Shown here piece by piece: positions 52,389 to 61,069 of a stretch of DNA of 64,000 nt (its first letter is position 1; each line of letters starts with the position of its first letter). Source of the stretch: Cellulomonas carbonis (GTDB taxonomy: Bacteria > Actinomycetota > Actinomycetes > Actinomycetales > Cellulomonadaceae); NCBI RefSeq assembly GCF_014636275.1, contig NZ_BMEB01000002.1, positions 620,001-684,000 on the forward strand, given 5' to 3'. A program made the translations under genes and the position numbers. A model generated the notes under the pieces. The model did no database searches. It was not told the DNA's origin and worked only from the letters and a program-made list of their open reading frames with translations.

Positions 52389-53150
52389 TCAGCCGAGCGC
52401 GACGTCGACGACGAGCGCGCGGTGGTCGGACAGGCCGAGGTCGAGCGCCGCTGCCGACGTGGCGTGCACCGGGCCGTCGGCGAGGACGTGGTCGAGCTGC
52501 TCGACCGGGTCGCCCGTCGGGAACGTGGGCGCCGCGGCGAGGGGACGCCAGCGGCTCAGGCGCTCGGGGTGCGGCGGCAGCAGGTTGAGGTCGCCCATGA
52601 GGACCGCGGGCCGGGGCTCGTCAGCGACCGCGCGGACGAGCCGGACCAGCTGGCGCGCGTTCCACGCGGGGATGAAGGTCAGGTGCGTCCCGACGACGGT
52701 GAGGACGCCCTCGGGCGTCTCGACGACCGCCGCGAGGGCGACGCGGGGCTCGTCCTCGACGAGCACGGGGTGCGGTTGGTTCGGGAAGCTCACGGGCACC
52801 GCCCGGTCGAGCCGGGGGAGGGGGATCGCGCGCCACGCGCGGACCGGGTGCCGACTCAGCAGCGCGATGCCGTAGGCGGCCGTGCGCGGCTGGAGCTCGC
52901 CGGTGGCGGCGGTCCACACGTCGGGGGTGCCGGCGAGGGTCGCGGCGAAGCGGTGGTCCACCGCGCCCATCGCCTCCGCGGCGACGGCGGTCAGGTCGGC
53001 GCCGTGCGAGCGCGGCTGGTCGCGGTCGACCTCCTGGAGCGCGACGACGTCCGCGTCGAGCACCCGGACGGCGGCGGCGTAGCGGTCCAGGTCCACCGCG
53101 TCGTCGGCGGGGGACCGCCCGTGGAGGATGTTGAAGGTCGCGAGCCGCAT
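52389..53150 (-). CDS. Endonuclease/exonuclease/phosphatase-family protein
   Basis: A 253-residue EEP-fold protein. MRLATFNILHG start (metal Asn), VVALQEVDRDQPRS (metal Glu), VVGTHLTFIPAWN, VLMGDLNLLPP (metal Asp/Asn) and LDLGLSDHRALVVDV (catalytic His). No signal peptide. It could act on DNA, phospholipids or inositol phosphates; nothing decides. ATG 53150 with CACAAT seven bases before it (leaderless pattern). Convergent with the FtsH gene with only four bases between stops. Confidence 0.9.
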   Translation of the reverse strand: MRLATFNILHGRSPADDAVDLDRYAAAVRVLDADVVALQEVDRDQPRSHGADLTAVAAEAMGAVDHRFAATLAGTPDVWTAATGELQPRTAAYGIALLSRHPVRAWRAIPLPRLDRAVPVSFPNQPHPVLVEDEPRVALAAVVETPEGVLTVVGTHLTFIPAWNARQLVRLVRAVADEPRPAVLMGDLNLLPPHPERLSRWRPLAAAPTFPTGDPVEQLDHVLADGPVHATSAAALDLGLSDHRALVVDVALG

Positions 53151-53207
53151 CCCCGCGATTGTGTCGCTCGACCTGCACCCCCGCACCTCCTCGTGTAGAC
53201 GTGGACC

Positions 53208-53786
53208 ATGTCCGTGGAGCCGGCCCCCGCCTCGCCGAACCCCTTGCACGACGCGCTGCGGCTGACCGCCGTGGCGCTCGCCGAGTCCGGCATCCGCTAC
53301 GCGCTCGTCGGCGGGTACGCGGCGTGGGCGCGCGGCGCCCCCGAGCCGAGCCACGACGCCGACTTCGTGATCATGGAGAAGGACCTCGAGGTCGCGCGCA
53401 AGGCGATCGCGGACGCGGGCCTCGACGTGCGCGAGCCGGCGGAGAACTGGCTCTTCAAGGCGTACCACCGCGACGCGCTCATCGACGTCCTCTACCGGAT
53501 GTGCGGCGAGCAGGTCGAGGAGGAGCTGTTCGACCGGACGGACATGATCGAGGTGCTCGCCGTCCGGATGCCCGTGCTGAGCGCGACGGACGTGCTGTCC
53601 TCGCAGCTGCGCGTCCTCGGCGAGCACTACTGCGACTTCGCGCACCTGCTGCCGACCGCACGTGCGCTGCGCGAGCAGATCGACTGGGCGGTCGTCCGCC
53701 GCGCGGTCGACGACAACCCGTACGCCCGCGCGTTCCTGCACCTCGTGGGCGAGCTCGGCGTCGCGGAGGTCCCCGCCGCCGCCTGA
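53208..53786 (+). CDS. Nucleotidyltransferase-like protein (DUF6036/AbiEii-like fold)
   Basis: A 192-residue protein with YALVGGYAAWARGAPEPSHDADFVI near residue 30, i.e. GG followed by the D-x-D metal motif HDADF of polymerase-beta-type nucleotidyltransferases. The rest is helical with DVLYRMCGEQVEEELF. Proteins of this class include toxin parts of type IV toxin-antitoxin systems (AbiEii) and stand-alone enzymes. No antitoxin-like partner is adjacent, so I call it a nucleotidyltransferase-like protein of unknown role. ATG 53208 with TAGACG six bases upstream (weak leaderless-type). A hairpin follows. Confidence 0.72.
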   Translation: MSVEPAPASPNPLHDALRLTAVALAESGIRYALVGGYAAWARGAPEPSHDADFVIMEKDLEVARKAIADAGLDVREPAENWLFKAYHRDALIDVLYRMCGEQVEEELFDRTDMIEVLAVRMPVLSATDVLSSQLRVLGEHYCDFAHLLPTARALREQIDWAVVRRAVDDNPYARAFLHLVGELGVAEVPAAA

Positions 53787-53805
53787 CCTGTGCCGTGCGG
53801 GGCGG

Positions 53806-53839
53806 GCTCCGTGCGCACGGCGACCGACGCGCACGGAGC
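53806..53839. terminator. Two-way terminator
   Basis: 11-bp stem (53806-53816 with 53829-53839), 12-base loop, between convergent genes. Confidence 0.65.
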
Positions 53840-53851
53840 GGCCGGCGCGCG

Positions 53852-54526
53852 TCAGTCGTCGAGCAGCGGGAACGCGTCGTAGTAGACGCGCACGAGCGGC
53901 TGACCCTCCCACGCCGGGTCCTCGCGGCGCTCGGCGCTGAGGCGGGTCCACGGCTCCATCGCCGCCATGAACGCGTCGTTCATCTCGGCGAGCTCGTCCG
54001 GGGTCAGGTGCAGCGTCGACTCCGAGTGCAGCGAGCGCCCCCAGGCCGGCGGGATCCTCTCGCGCGTGAGCCACCGGGCGAGCGCCTCGCTGCGGTCGCG
54101 CACGACCGTCGAGAGGAGCACGCGCGCCGCGCCCTCGAGCGCGGGGTCCTCGGCGACGAGCGTCGCTGCGTCCACCTGCACCGACGCGGACCGCCACCAG
54201 CGCTCGCGGCCCCGGTTGCGCTCGGGCACGTCGACGACCAGCCCGTGCCTGGCGAGCTGACGCACGTGGTAGCTCGTCTGGCCCGTGCTCTCGCCCAGCG
54301 CCTCGGCGAGCGTCGTGGCCGTCGCGGGCCCGTGGTCGTTGAGGTACCTGATGATCTGCATCCGCAGCGGGTGCGCGTACGCCTTGAGAGCCGACGGCCC
54401 CAGGCTCCGCGACGCCGACGGGTCCTCGTCGGGTGTGGCCGCGCCGACGGCGGGCCCGGGTGCGCCGTCGCCCGGCCGCGCGGTCTCGTCGTCGTTCGTG
54501 GGCTCGGACCTCTTGCGCTCGACCAC
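53852..54526 (-). CDS. ArsR-type transcriptional regulator
   Basis: A 224-residue regulator with a disordered N-terminus (about 45 residues) and a winged helix-turn-helix (ALKAYAHPLRMQIIRYLNDHGPATATTLAEALGESTGQTSYHVRQLARHGLV, in pieces, residues about 46-100), then a C-terminal domain of about 120 residues. No metal-binding cysteine motif is seen, so the ligand is probably organic. Start GTG 54526. It is divergent from the MFS gene at 54596, with a symmetric operator-like sequence between, so it probably represses both. Confidence 0.85.
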   Translation of the reverse strand: MVERKRSEPTNDDETARPGDGAPGPAVGAATPDEDPSASRSLGPSALKAYAHPLRMQIIRYLNDHGPATATTLAEALGESTGQTSYHVRQLARHGLVVDVPERNRGRERWWRSASVQVDAATLVAEDPALEGAARVLLSTVVRDRSEALARWLTRERIPPAWGRSLHSESTLHLTPDELAEMNDAFMAAMEPWTRLSAERREDPAWEGQPLVRVYYDAFPLLDD

Positions 54527-54528
54527 TG

Positions 54529-54560
54529 TGCAGACCTACCTTTGCAAAGAACCTTCTGCA
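54529..54560. promoter_or_regulatory. Symmetric operator-like sequence between ArsR and MFS genes
   Basis: Outer arms TGCAGA (54529-54534) and TCTGCA (54555-54560) and inner palindrome TTTGCAAA (54541-54548) share one centre. The whole 32-base site covers the gap before the MFS gene and could be bound by the divergent ArsR-type regulator. No promoter hexamers are clear; CATAGA (54559-54564) is the best -10 candidate for the MFS gene. Confidence 0.6.
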
Positions 54561-54595
54561 TAGACCTCTTGGCATGAGCCTAACGGGAGCCCGAG

Positions 54596-56014
54596 ATGAC
54601 CGCACCCACCGCCTCCGCCACCGACGCGACCGCCACCACGGCAGCCGTCGAGGCCCTCGGCGCGACCGCCGCCGGGACGCCCGCCGGCGCCCCCGGCAGC
54701 GCCGCCGGGACGCCCGCCGGCACCCCCGGCAGCGCCGCCGGCACCCCCGGCAGCGCCGCTGGCGTCCCCGGGCGCGCCGTCGTCGAGCCGCTCGGCAGCC
54801 GCTTCCAGCACCTGCTGGCCGCGACGACGTCGTCGAACCTCGCGGACGGCGTGCTCCAGGTCGGCGTGCCGCTGCTCGCGCTGACGCTCACGCGCTCGCC
54901 GCTCGAGATCGCGGCGGCGTCGGCGGCGGCGACGCTGCCGTGGCTGCTCCTCTCGCTGCCCGTCGGCGTCGCCGTGGACCGGTTCGACCGCGTGCGGCTG
55001 CTCGCCGGGGCGACCGCGCTGCGTGTCGCGACGCTCGTCGGTGCCACGGCGGCGGCCGTCACGGGCGTGCTCTCGATGCCGGTGCTGCTCGCCCTGCTCC
55101 TCGTCCTGGGCGTCGCGGAGGTCGTCGCCGACTCCTCGAGCGGCGCGCTCGTGCCCTCGGTGACCCCGCGCTCGCGTCTCAACGCGGCCAACAGCCGCCT
55201 GCTCGGCGCCCAGCAGCTCGCCAACGCCTTCCTCGGCGGGCCCGCGGCGGGCCTGCTGCTCGGGCTCGGCACGGGCTGGCTCTTCGGCGTCCCCGCCGGG
55301 CTCTGCGCGCTGACGCTCCTCGCCGTGGTGCGCGGGCTGTGGGGCCGGGTCGCGCCGCCCGTGCCGTCGTCGGCCGGGGCCGACGGGACGGGACTGCGCG
55401 AGGGGCTCGAGTTCGTCCTCCGTCACCGCGTGGTCCGGCCGCTGCTGCTGACCAGCACCGCGATGAACTTCGCGTCGTCGGCGTACTTCGCGGTCTTCGT
55501 GCTCTGGGTCGTCGGCCCGGGGTCCGCAGTCGGGCTGCCCGCGCCGCTCTTCGGCGTGCTGACCGCGATCCTCGCGGTGGGTGCCCTCCTCGGCGCCGTC
55601 GTCACCGAGCGCCTCGTGCGGCGGTTCGACGAGGCGCGGCTGATCGGCGCGGCCCTCCTGGTCCAGGCGGTGCTGCTCGTCCTGCCCGTCGTGCTGCCGA
55701 CCGTCCCCGCGCTCGTCGTCATGGGCTTCTTCATCGGGTTCGCGAACATGGTCGGCAACGTCGTGTCGCGCTCGCTGCGTCAGCGGCTCATCCCGGACCG
55801 GCTCCTCGGCCGCGTCGGCGGGGCGTCGACGCTCCTCGCCTACGGGGCGATGCCGCTCGGCGCGCTCACGGGCGGTGCCGTCGGCGGCGCGTTCGGCCTG
55901 CCGGCCGTGTTCGTCGGGGCCGCCGCGGTGTCGACCGCGATGGTCGTGTGGACCCTGCTGTCCGTCAACCGGGTGACGATCGAGCAGGCCGAGCGCGAGG
56001 CCGCGGACCGCTGA
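54596..56014 (+). CDS. MFS transporter with low-complexity N-terminus
   Basis: A 472-residue transporter, 12 helices in the MFS_3/enterobactin-exporter-like group, preceded by a low-complexity cytoplasmic lead of about 55 residues built of Gly-Thr-Pro-Ala-Gly/Gly-Ser-Ala-Ala units. Marks: SSNLADGVLQVGVPLLALTLTRSP, PVGVAVDRFDRVRLL, and VSRSLRQRLIPDRLLGRVGG. Probably a drug or siderophore exporter; substrate unknown. Regulated by the divergent ArsR protein by inference. Start ATG 54596 after GGGAG. Confidence 0.9.
   Translation: MTAPTASATDATATTAAVEALGATAAGTPAGAPGSAAGTPAGTPGSAAGTPGSAAGVPGRAVVEPLGSRFQHLLAATTSSNLADGVLQVGVPLLALTLTRSPLEIAAASAAATLPWLLLSLPVGVAVDRFDRVRLLAGATALRVATLVGATAAAVTGVLSMPVLLALLLVLGVAEVVADSSSGALVPSVTPRSRLNAANSRLLGAQQLANAFLGGPAAGLLLGLGTGWLFGVPAGLCALTLLAVVRGLWGRVAPPVPSSAGADGTGLREGLEFVLRHRVVRPLLLTSTAMNFASSAYFAVFVLWVVGPGSAVGLPAPLFGVLTAILAVGALLGAVVTERLVRRFDEARLIGAALLVQAVLLVLPVVLPTVPALVVMGFFIGFANMVGNVVSRSLRQRLIPDRLLGRVGGASTLLAYGAMPLGALTGGAVGGAFGLPAVFVGAAAVSTAMVVWTLLSVNRVTIEQAEREAADR
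54656..54770 (+). repeat. GC-rich tandem repeat at MFS N-terminus
   Basis: Imperfect repeats of a GGCACCCCCGGCAGCGCCGCC-like 21-base unit (shown in pieces) code the Ala/Gly/Thr/Pro lead. Likely variable in copy number. Confidence 0.6.
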
Positions 56015-56084
56015 CACGGGGGCCGGCGGCGTGCGCGTCCACGGTCCCGCCCCCGACGCCCGGGCGGACGCTAGGGTCGCGGCC

Positions 56085-57569
56085 GTGACGACCCTGCAGT
56101 CGGCGCAGGACCTGGCCGCCCTCCTCGCCGGCCGCGTGCCCCTCGTCGTCGTCGAGACGCGCGACGAGGGGCGCGCGCTCGCCGTCGTCGCCGACTCCGC
56201 GCACCGCACCGGCGGCCCCGCGCCCGTGGTGCTGCGCTGGACCGTGACCGACGGGCTCGCGCCGCTCGGCGCACCGCCCGGCAGCGGCCAGCACTTCACG
56301 GCCGACGTCGGAGCCGTCCTCAAGCACATCCGCGACAGCACGATGCCCGCGGTCTACGTGCTGCTCGACGTGCACCCGTTCCTCACCGACCCCGTCACCG
56401 TGCGCCTGCTCAAGGACGTGTGCCTCAACCCCGCCCGCGTGCCGCGGACGCTCGTCCTGGTGAGCCACCGCGTCGAGCTGCCGCCCGAGGTCGAGCACCT
56501 CGCGGCGCGGGTCGAGGTGCTGCCGCCCGACCGCGCCGAGCGTGAGGCGATCGTGGACCGTGCCGCGCACGAGTGGGCGCGGTCAGCGGGCCGCCCGGTC
56601 GACGTCGACCCGCACGCGCGCGCGCTGCTCGTGCAGAACCTCGGGGGGCTCTCGGCCGGGGAGGCCGAGCGGCTCGCGCGCGGGGCCGTGCTCGACGGCG
56701 CGCTCGCGCACAGCGACCTGCCGACGGTCATGCAGGCGAAGTACGAGCTGCTCGCGCGCGGCGGCGTCCTCACGTACGAGTACGACCTGCCGCCGGTCGA
56801 GGACGTCGGCGGCATGGGCCGGCTCGTGCGGTGGCTCCGCATGCGGCGGGCGGCGTTCGACGGCTCGACCGCGCTCGAGCCCCCACGCGGCGTCCTGCTG
56901 CTCGGCGTCCAGGGCTGCGGCAAGAGCATGGCCGCCAAGGCCGCGGCCGGTGTGCTCGGCGTCCCGCTGCTGCGGCTCGACCTCGCCGCGGTGCACAACA
57001 AGTACGTCGGCGAGTCCGAGCGCATCCTCCGCGAGACGCTCGCGACGGCCGAGGTCCTCGCGCCGTGCGTGCTGTGGGTCGACGAGGTCGAGAAGGCCCT
57101 CGCCGACGACGCCGACTCCGGTGCGGGCCGCCGCGTGCTCGGGACGTTCCTCACGTGGCTCGCCGAGCGCCCTGCGCCGGTCTTCGTCGTCGCGACCGCG
57201 AACGACGTCTCCGGGCTACCGCCCGAGCTGGTCCGCAAGGGGCGCTTCGACGAGCTCTTCTTCGTGGACCTGCCCGACGACGACGCACGCGGCCACATCC
57301 TGCGGGTGCACGCGGCGCGCCGCGGCATCGCGCTCACGGACGCCGACGTCGCAGGCCTCGCGGCCGCGAGCGCCGGGCACAGCGGCGCGGAGCTCGAGCA
57401 GGCGGTCGTCTCGGCCCTCTACACCGCGCACGCCGACGGCGCGGCGCCGACCGCGGCGCACGTGTGGTCCGAGCTCGTCGCGACGCGGCCGCTGTCGGTC
57501 GTCATGGCCGAGCGCGTCGCGGCGCTCCGGGCGTGGGCGAGCACGCGGACGGTGCCTGCGGCCGACTGA
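56085..57569 (+). CDS. Ycf46-like AAA ATPase
   Basis: A 494-residue AAA protein with the Ycf46 layout: an N-terminal non-ATPase part (about residues 1-250, including SHRVELPPEVEHLA and LGGLSAGEAERLARG) and one AAA module with Walker A GVQGCGKS, Walker B VLWVDEVEK, sensor-1 ATANDVS and the arginine-finger region RKGRFDELFFVDLP. Known in cyanobacteria and plastids as Ycf46 and in actinobacteria as conserved AAA proteins; the biological role is unclear. GTG 56085 follows TAGGGT by 7 bases. Stands alone. Confidence 0.88.
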   Translation: MTTLQSAQDLAALLAGRVPLVVVETRDEGRALAVVADSAHRTGGPAPVVLRWTVTDGLAPLGAPPGSGQHFTADVGAVLKHIRDSTMPAVYVLLDVHPFLTDPVTVRLLKDVCLNPARVPRTLVLVSHRVELPPEVEHLAARVEVLPPDRAEREAIVDRAAHEWARSAGRPVDVDPHARALLVQNLGGLSAGEAERLARGAVLDGALAHSDLPTVMQAKYELLARGGVLTYEYDLPPVEDVGGMGRLVRWLRMRRAAFDGSTALEPPRGVLLLGVQGCGKSMAAKAAAGVLGVPLLRLDLAAVHNKYVGESERILRETLATAEVLAPCVLWVDEVEKALADDADSGAGRRVLGTFLTWLAERPAPVFVVATANDVSGLPPELVRKGRFDELFFVDLPDDDARGHILRVHAARRGIALTDADVAGLAAASAGHSGAELEQAVVSALYTAHADGAAPTAAHVWSELVATRPLSVVMAERVAALRAWASTRTVPAAD

Positions 57570-57629
57570 GCGGAGGTCCCGGTCGGGTCGCGTGCTGCCT
57601 CAGGCGGCGGTCCGCCGCGCGTGGACGGC

Positions 57630-58091
57630 TCAGACGAAGGCGACGACGCGCGCGGTGGTGCCCGCCGGGGTCGACCGGAGGTGCACGCGGTCGGCGAGCT
57701 GGTTGACCATCCACAGGCCGCGACCGCGGAGCTGGTCGGGACCGGGTGTGCGCAGCCCGGCGAGCGGGTCCGCGATGTGGCCCTCGTCCTCGACCTCGAC
57801 GACGAAGGCGCCGGCCTCGCCCCAGGCGCGCACCGAGCCCGACCCGCCCCCGTGGTCCACCGAGTTGGCCGCGAGCTCGCTGACCGCGAGGACGATGTCG
57901 TCCGTGCGGTCCTCCGTGAGGCCGACGTCGCGCGCCGCGCGCCGGACCCAGTGCCGGACCGACGACAGGTCGCCGCGACGGAAGGTCATCGACCCGGCGC
58001 GTCGGGCCCCCGTCCTGCGGGGCTGTGCGCCCGTCCGGGTGTGCTGTGCCTGAGGTGCTCGAGGTGCTCCAGCTGCTGCTGCGGTGCTCAC
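57630..58091 (-). CDS. ATP-binding anti-sigma-type regulator (RsbW-like HATPase)
   Basis: A 153-residue protein with a variable N-terminus (about 35 residues) and a GHKL ATPase domain: N-box VSELAANSVDHGGGS, G1 VEVEDEGHIADP, G2 GRGLWMVNQLAD. This matches single-domain serine kinases/anti-sigma factors of actinobacteria that control stress sigma factors. No sigma-factor or anti-anti-sigma gene is in the window, so the partner is unknown. Start GTG 58091 is supported by a very strong GGAGGGAGG site; ATG 57989 is an internal alternative that would remove the tail. Confidence 0.88.
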   Translation of the reverse strand: MSTAAAAGAPRAPQAQHTRTGAQPRRTGARRAGSMTFRRGDLSSVRHWVRRAARDVGLTEDRTDDIVLAVSELAANSVDHGGGSGSVRAWGEAGAFVVEVEDEGHIADPLAGLRTPGPDQLRGRGLWMVNQLADRVHLRSTPAGTTARVVAFV

Positions 58092-58281
58092 GGTCCTCCC
58101 TCCGCTGCTCGCGCCGGCACCTCGTCGTCCCGCCGTCCTGTCCCGACCGAGGGTAGGAGGGCTCGACCAAGATCGCAGCCGGGGCCCCCGGACCGGGACC
58201 TCCGAACCCTCCCGGGGGACCGCCCGGGAGAGCATCATGGAGGGATCCCCACCGCAGGCCGAGGCACGGAGGAGGACGACG

Positions 58282-58788
58282 ATGAAGGCATCAGTGGGCG
58301 ACCGCTACGTCCAGGCGTCGAGCGTCGTGGACGGGCCGGTGCGCGACGGCGAGGTCGTCGAGCTGCGGCACCCCGACGGCTCGCCGCCGTACGTCATCCG
58401 GTGGTCGGACACGGGGGAGCGCACGCTCGTCTTCCCGGGCCCCGACGCGCACGTCGAGCACGCGGGCGGGCCCGCGACGGGGGTGGCCGGCGGCGGGGAC
58501 GACGAGGGCGGGACCCGTCCGGCCGGACCGGCCGTGACGTGGCGGGTCCAGGTGACCGTGTCGCACGACGGGCGGGACACGGTCGCGCAGGCGGTGCTCT
58601 CGGGGGCCCCCGAGCGGGTCGACTCGGTCGGCCGCTCGCGTCGGGACCCGCACGACCCGTCGCTGCCGCGCATCGGCGAGGAGGTCGCGGTCGCCCGCGC
58701 GCTGCGGCATCTCGCGGACCGACTCGTCGACGCCGCCGAGGACGACATCGAGCAGAGCACGGGTCGCCCGGCGCACGTGCACTCCTGA
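58282..58788 (+). CDS. DUF1918 plus DUF1876 fusion protein
   Basis: A 168-residue protein fusing two small domains of actinobacteria: DUF1918 (residues about 1-60; ASVGDRYV...PDGSPPYVIRWSDTGERTLVFPGPD in pieces) and DUF1876 (about 85-165; VTWRVQVTVSHDG...RPRIGEEVAVARALRHLADRLVDAAEDDIEQSTG in pieces). Each is usually found as a separate small protein; fusion suggests they act together. Function unknown. Start ATG 58282 with GGAGG. Confidence 0.85.
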   Translation: MKASVGDRYVQASSVVDGPVRDGEVVELRHPDGSPPYVIRWSDTGERTLVFPGPDAHVEHAGGPATGVAGGGDDEGGTRPAGPAVTWRVQVTVSHDGRDTVAQAVLSGAPERVDSVGRSRRDPHDPSLPRIGEEVAVARALRHLADRLVDAAEDDIEQSTGRPAHVHS

Positions 58789-58820
58789 CGACGACCGCGC
58801 CTGACCGGCGCGCGCTCCCG

Positions 58821-58852
58821 ACGTGGCGGCGCGACGGCGCGCGTCGCCACGT
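58821..58852. terminator. Two-way terminator
   Basis: 8-bp stem (58821-58828 with 58845-58852) with GC-rich inner pairing, between convergent genes. Confidence 0.55.
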
Positions 58853-58853
58853 G

Positions 58854-59504
58854 TCAGACGGTGAGCTCCTCGCCCGTCCGGTCGGCGCCGGCCGCGGGGA
58901 GCGAGTCGGCGAACGCCTCGTCCCGCGCGTTCACGTTGCGCGCGAGCGACAGGTGCGCGCCGAGGAACCCGCTCGCGCCCGCCGCCGCGCCGCCCAGCAT
59001 GCCGAGCGTGACGCCACGCGCGTGGTGGCCCCGCCCGCGCGCGATCCACGACGCGCCGAAGAGCAGGAGGCCCACCGTGTTGCCCGCGGCGTGGACGACG
59101 CCGACGCGGCTGTTGCGCTGCGACGTGTGGCTCCAGTCCGCCAGGCCCGTCACCGCGGTCGGCACCGCGGCGAGGATCCCGAGGCCGATGAGGCGCCGCG
59201 CCGCGGGCCGCGCGGACCGGCCGCCGACGACGTCGAGCGCGAGCGCCGACACCCACGTGCCGATCGGGACGTCCGTGAGCAGCGGGTGCAGCGAGTGCCC
59301 CATCTGCCGGCCGAGCAGGACCGCGCGGCGAGCCGGGTCCGACACGAGGGACCGGGCGAGCGGGCGCAGCGCGTCGACGACGGGGTCGAGGCGCTCCTCG
59401 TCCTCGAGGCGCAGCGCGAGCCCGACGAGCGGCGGTGCGTCGGTGCGGCCCGTCGTCGAGTCGGGGTCCGGGTCGAGGTGGCGGGGTCCGTCGGGCGTCG
59501 TCAT
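58854..59504 (-). CDS. DUF2231 family membrane protein
   Basis: A 216-residue protein of the DUF2231 family with four predicted membrane helices, the early GHSLHPLLTDVPIGTWVSALALDVVGG segment (membrane His-Pro motif) and the later FLGAHLSLARNVNARDEAF. Conserved His residues in helices 1 and 4 suggest heme or quinone binding, as proposed for the family; unproven. ATG 59504 with GGAGG. Divergent from the exonuclease gene by 80 bases. Confidence 0.88.
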   Translation of the reverse strand: MTTPDGPRHLDPDPDSTTGRTDAPPLVGLALRLEDEERLDPVVDALRPLARSLVSDPARRAVLLGRQMGHSLHPLLTDVPIGTWVSALALDVVGGRSARPAARRLIGLGILAAVPTAVTGLADWSHTSQRNSRVGVVHAAGNTVGLLLFGASWIARGRGHHARGVTLGMLGGAAAGASGFLGAHLSLARNVNARDEAFADSLPAAGADRTGEELTV

Positions 59505-59584
59505 CGCAGCCTCCAGGCGTGGTCGGGGACGCTGTCGAGTCTGGCCCTCGCGCGGTCGACCCGCGCGGCGAGAGGATGCGGCCC

Positions 59585-60517
59585 ATGAGTCCGCGTCCCC
59601 TCCTGCTCCTGGACACCGCGTCGCTGTACTTCCGGGCCTTCTTCGGCGTGCCCGACTCGGTGCGGGCCCCGGACGGGACCCCCGTCAACGCGGTCCGCGG
59701 GCTGCTCGACATGACGGCGCGGCTCGTCACGGCACGCCGCCCGGTGGGTCTGGTCGCCTGCTGGGACGACGACTGGCGGCCCGCCTTCCGCGTCGAGGCC
59801 ATCCCCAGCTACAAGGCGCACCGCGTCGCGACGGGCGACGCCGAGGAGGTGCCGGACGCGCTCAGCGCCCAGATCCCCGTCATCGTCGAGGTGCTCGAGG
59901 CGTTCGGCATCGCGCGCGTGGGCGCGCCCGGGTACGAGGCGGACGACGTCATCGGGACGCTGACCGAGCGCGAGACGGCCCGGCCCGCGGGCGAGCGGCG
60001 TCCCGTCGAGGTCGTCACGGGCGACAGGGACCTGTTCCAGCTCGTCGACGACGGCGCACCGGTGCGCGTCCTCTACACCGCGCGCGGGATCTCGGACCTC
60101 GACGTCGTCGACCAGGCGCGCCTCGCCGAGCGGTACGACGTGCCCACGGGCGCGGCCTACGCCGACATGGCGACGCTGCGCGGCGACAGCAGCGACGGCC
60201 TGCCGGGCGTCGCGGGGATCGGCGAGAAGACCGCGGCGCAGCTCCTGCACCGGTACGGCTCGCTCGAGGGGCTGCTGACGGCACTCGAGGCCGGCGACCC
60301 CGCGCTGACGCCCGCGCAGCGGCGTCGTCTCACGGAGGGGCTGCCCTACCTCGCCGTCGCGCCGGCCGTCGTGCGGGTCGCGCGCGACGCCCCGGTCGCG
60401 GACGCTGACGACGCGCTCCCGTCGAGCCCCGCCGACCCTGAGCGCCTGGTCGCGCTCGCGGAGCGCTGGGGTCTCACGTCGAGCGTGACGCGGCTGGTCG
60501 ACGCCCTCGGCCGCTGA
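59585..60517 (+). CDS. 5'-3' exonuclease (PolA N-terminal-like)
   Basis: A 310-residue stand-alone 5' nuclease of the FEN/PolA exonuclease family. Marks: MSPRPLLLLDTASLYFRAFF (first metal Asp), AIPSYKAHR, GYEADDVIGTLT (metal Asp pair), VVTGDRDLFQLV (metal Asp), GDSSDGLPGVAGIGEKTAAQLL (helix-hairpin-helix). It removes RNA primers or flaps and can act in repair. Separate from PolA, as in many actinobacteria. Start ATG 59585 preceded by GAGAGG; ATG 59576 is an alternative. Confidence 0.93.
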   Translation: MSPRPLLLLDTASLYFRAFFGVPDSVRAPDGTPVNAVRGLLDMTARLVTARRPVGLVACWDDDWRPAFRVEAIPSYKAHRVATGDAEEVPDALSAQIPVIVEVLEAFGIARVGAPGYEADDVIGTLTERETARPAGERRPVEVVTGDRDLFQLVDDGAPVRVLYTARGISDLDVVDQARLAERYDVPTGAAYADMATLRGDSSDGLPGVAGIGEKTAAQLLHRYGSLEGLLTALEAGDPALTPAQRRRLTEGLPYLAVAPAVVRVARDAPVADADDALPSSPADPERLVALAERWGLTSSVTRLVDALGR

Positions 60518-60538
60518 CGGTCGACCGGGAGGTCGAGC

Positions 60539-61069
60539 TCAGGGGAGCGCGGTCGCGACCGCGAGGCCCTTGCCCCAGGAGCGCGCCTCGTCGAGCTCGC
60601 CGTCCACGAGCCCCTCGGTCTTGCCGAGCACCTTGAACGAGTGCGGGGGCGTCACGGGCCGTCCGCCGAGCGCGCGGAGGCGCTTCGCGGCGGCCTTCGC
60701 CGCGGAGCCGGGCAGCATCGGCTTGGCGACCTTGGTGTCGAACGCCGCGACGGGGAGCCGCTCGGGCAGGTGCAGCCCGTCGAGCCACTCGCGCACGCCC
60801 GGGCCGGTCGAGACCACGCCCGCCTCGGTCGCGTCGCGCGCGGCGTCGGCACGCGTCGACTCGCGGCTCATGCCGAACGCGTGCGTCGGGCCCCCGACGA
60901 CGAGGAGCGTGACGTCGTCGGGCAGCGCGCCGTGCTCGGGGCCGCTCGTGAGCGCGCCGACCTCGACCACCCGGACCGGGACACGTCCCTCGCGGAGCCC
61001 CTCGCCCACCGCCTCGGCCACGGCTCGGGTGCTTCCGTACATCGACTCGTAGACGACGAGAGCGGTCAT
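60539..61069 (-). CDS. Flavodoxin-domain protein
   Basis: A 176-residue protein of the flavodoxin/HemG-like group. VVYESMYGSTRAVAEAVGEGL is the phosphate-binding loop of the FMN site near residue 6; VVGGPTHAFGMSRESTRADA near residue 60 gives the second FMN contact. It is probably a protoporphyrinogen-oxidase-like or general flavodoxin; nothing at its side decides. ATG 61069 with GGGGAC directly before it. Confidence 0.85.
   Translation of the reverse strand: MTALVVYESMYGSTRAVAEAVGEGLREGRVPVRVVEVGALTSGPEHGALPDDVTLLVVGGPTHAFGMSRESTRADAARDATEAGVVSTGPGVREWLDGLHLPERLPVAAFDTKVAKPMLPGSAAKAAAKRLRALGGRPVTPPHSFKVLGKTEGLVDGELDEARSWGKGLAVATALP

Noticed and set aside
53208..53786. Type IV toxin-antitoxin module
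   Set aside because: The nucleotidyltransferase-like protein has no adjacent antitoxin-like gene; the next gene on the right is a convergent ArsR regulator.
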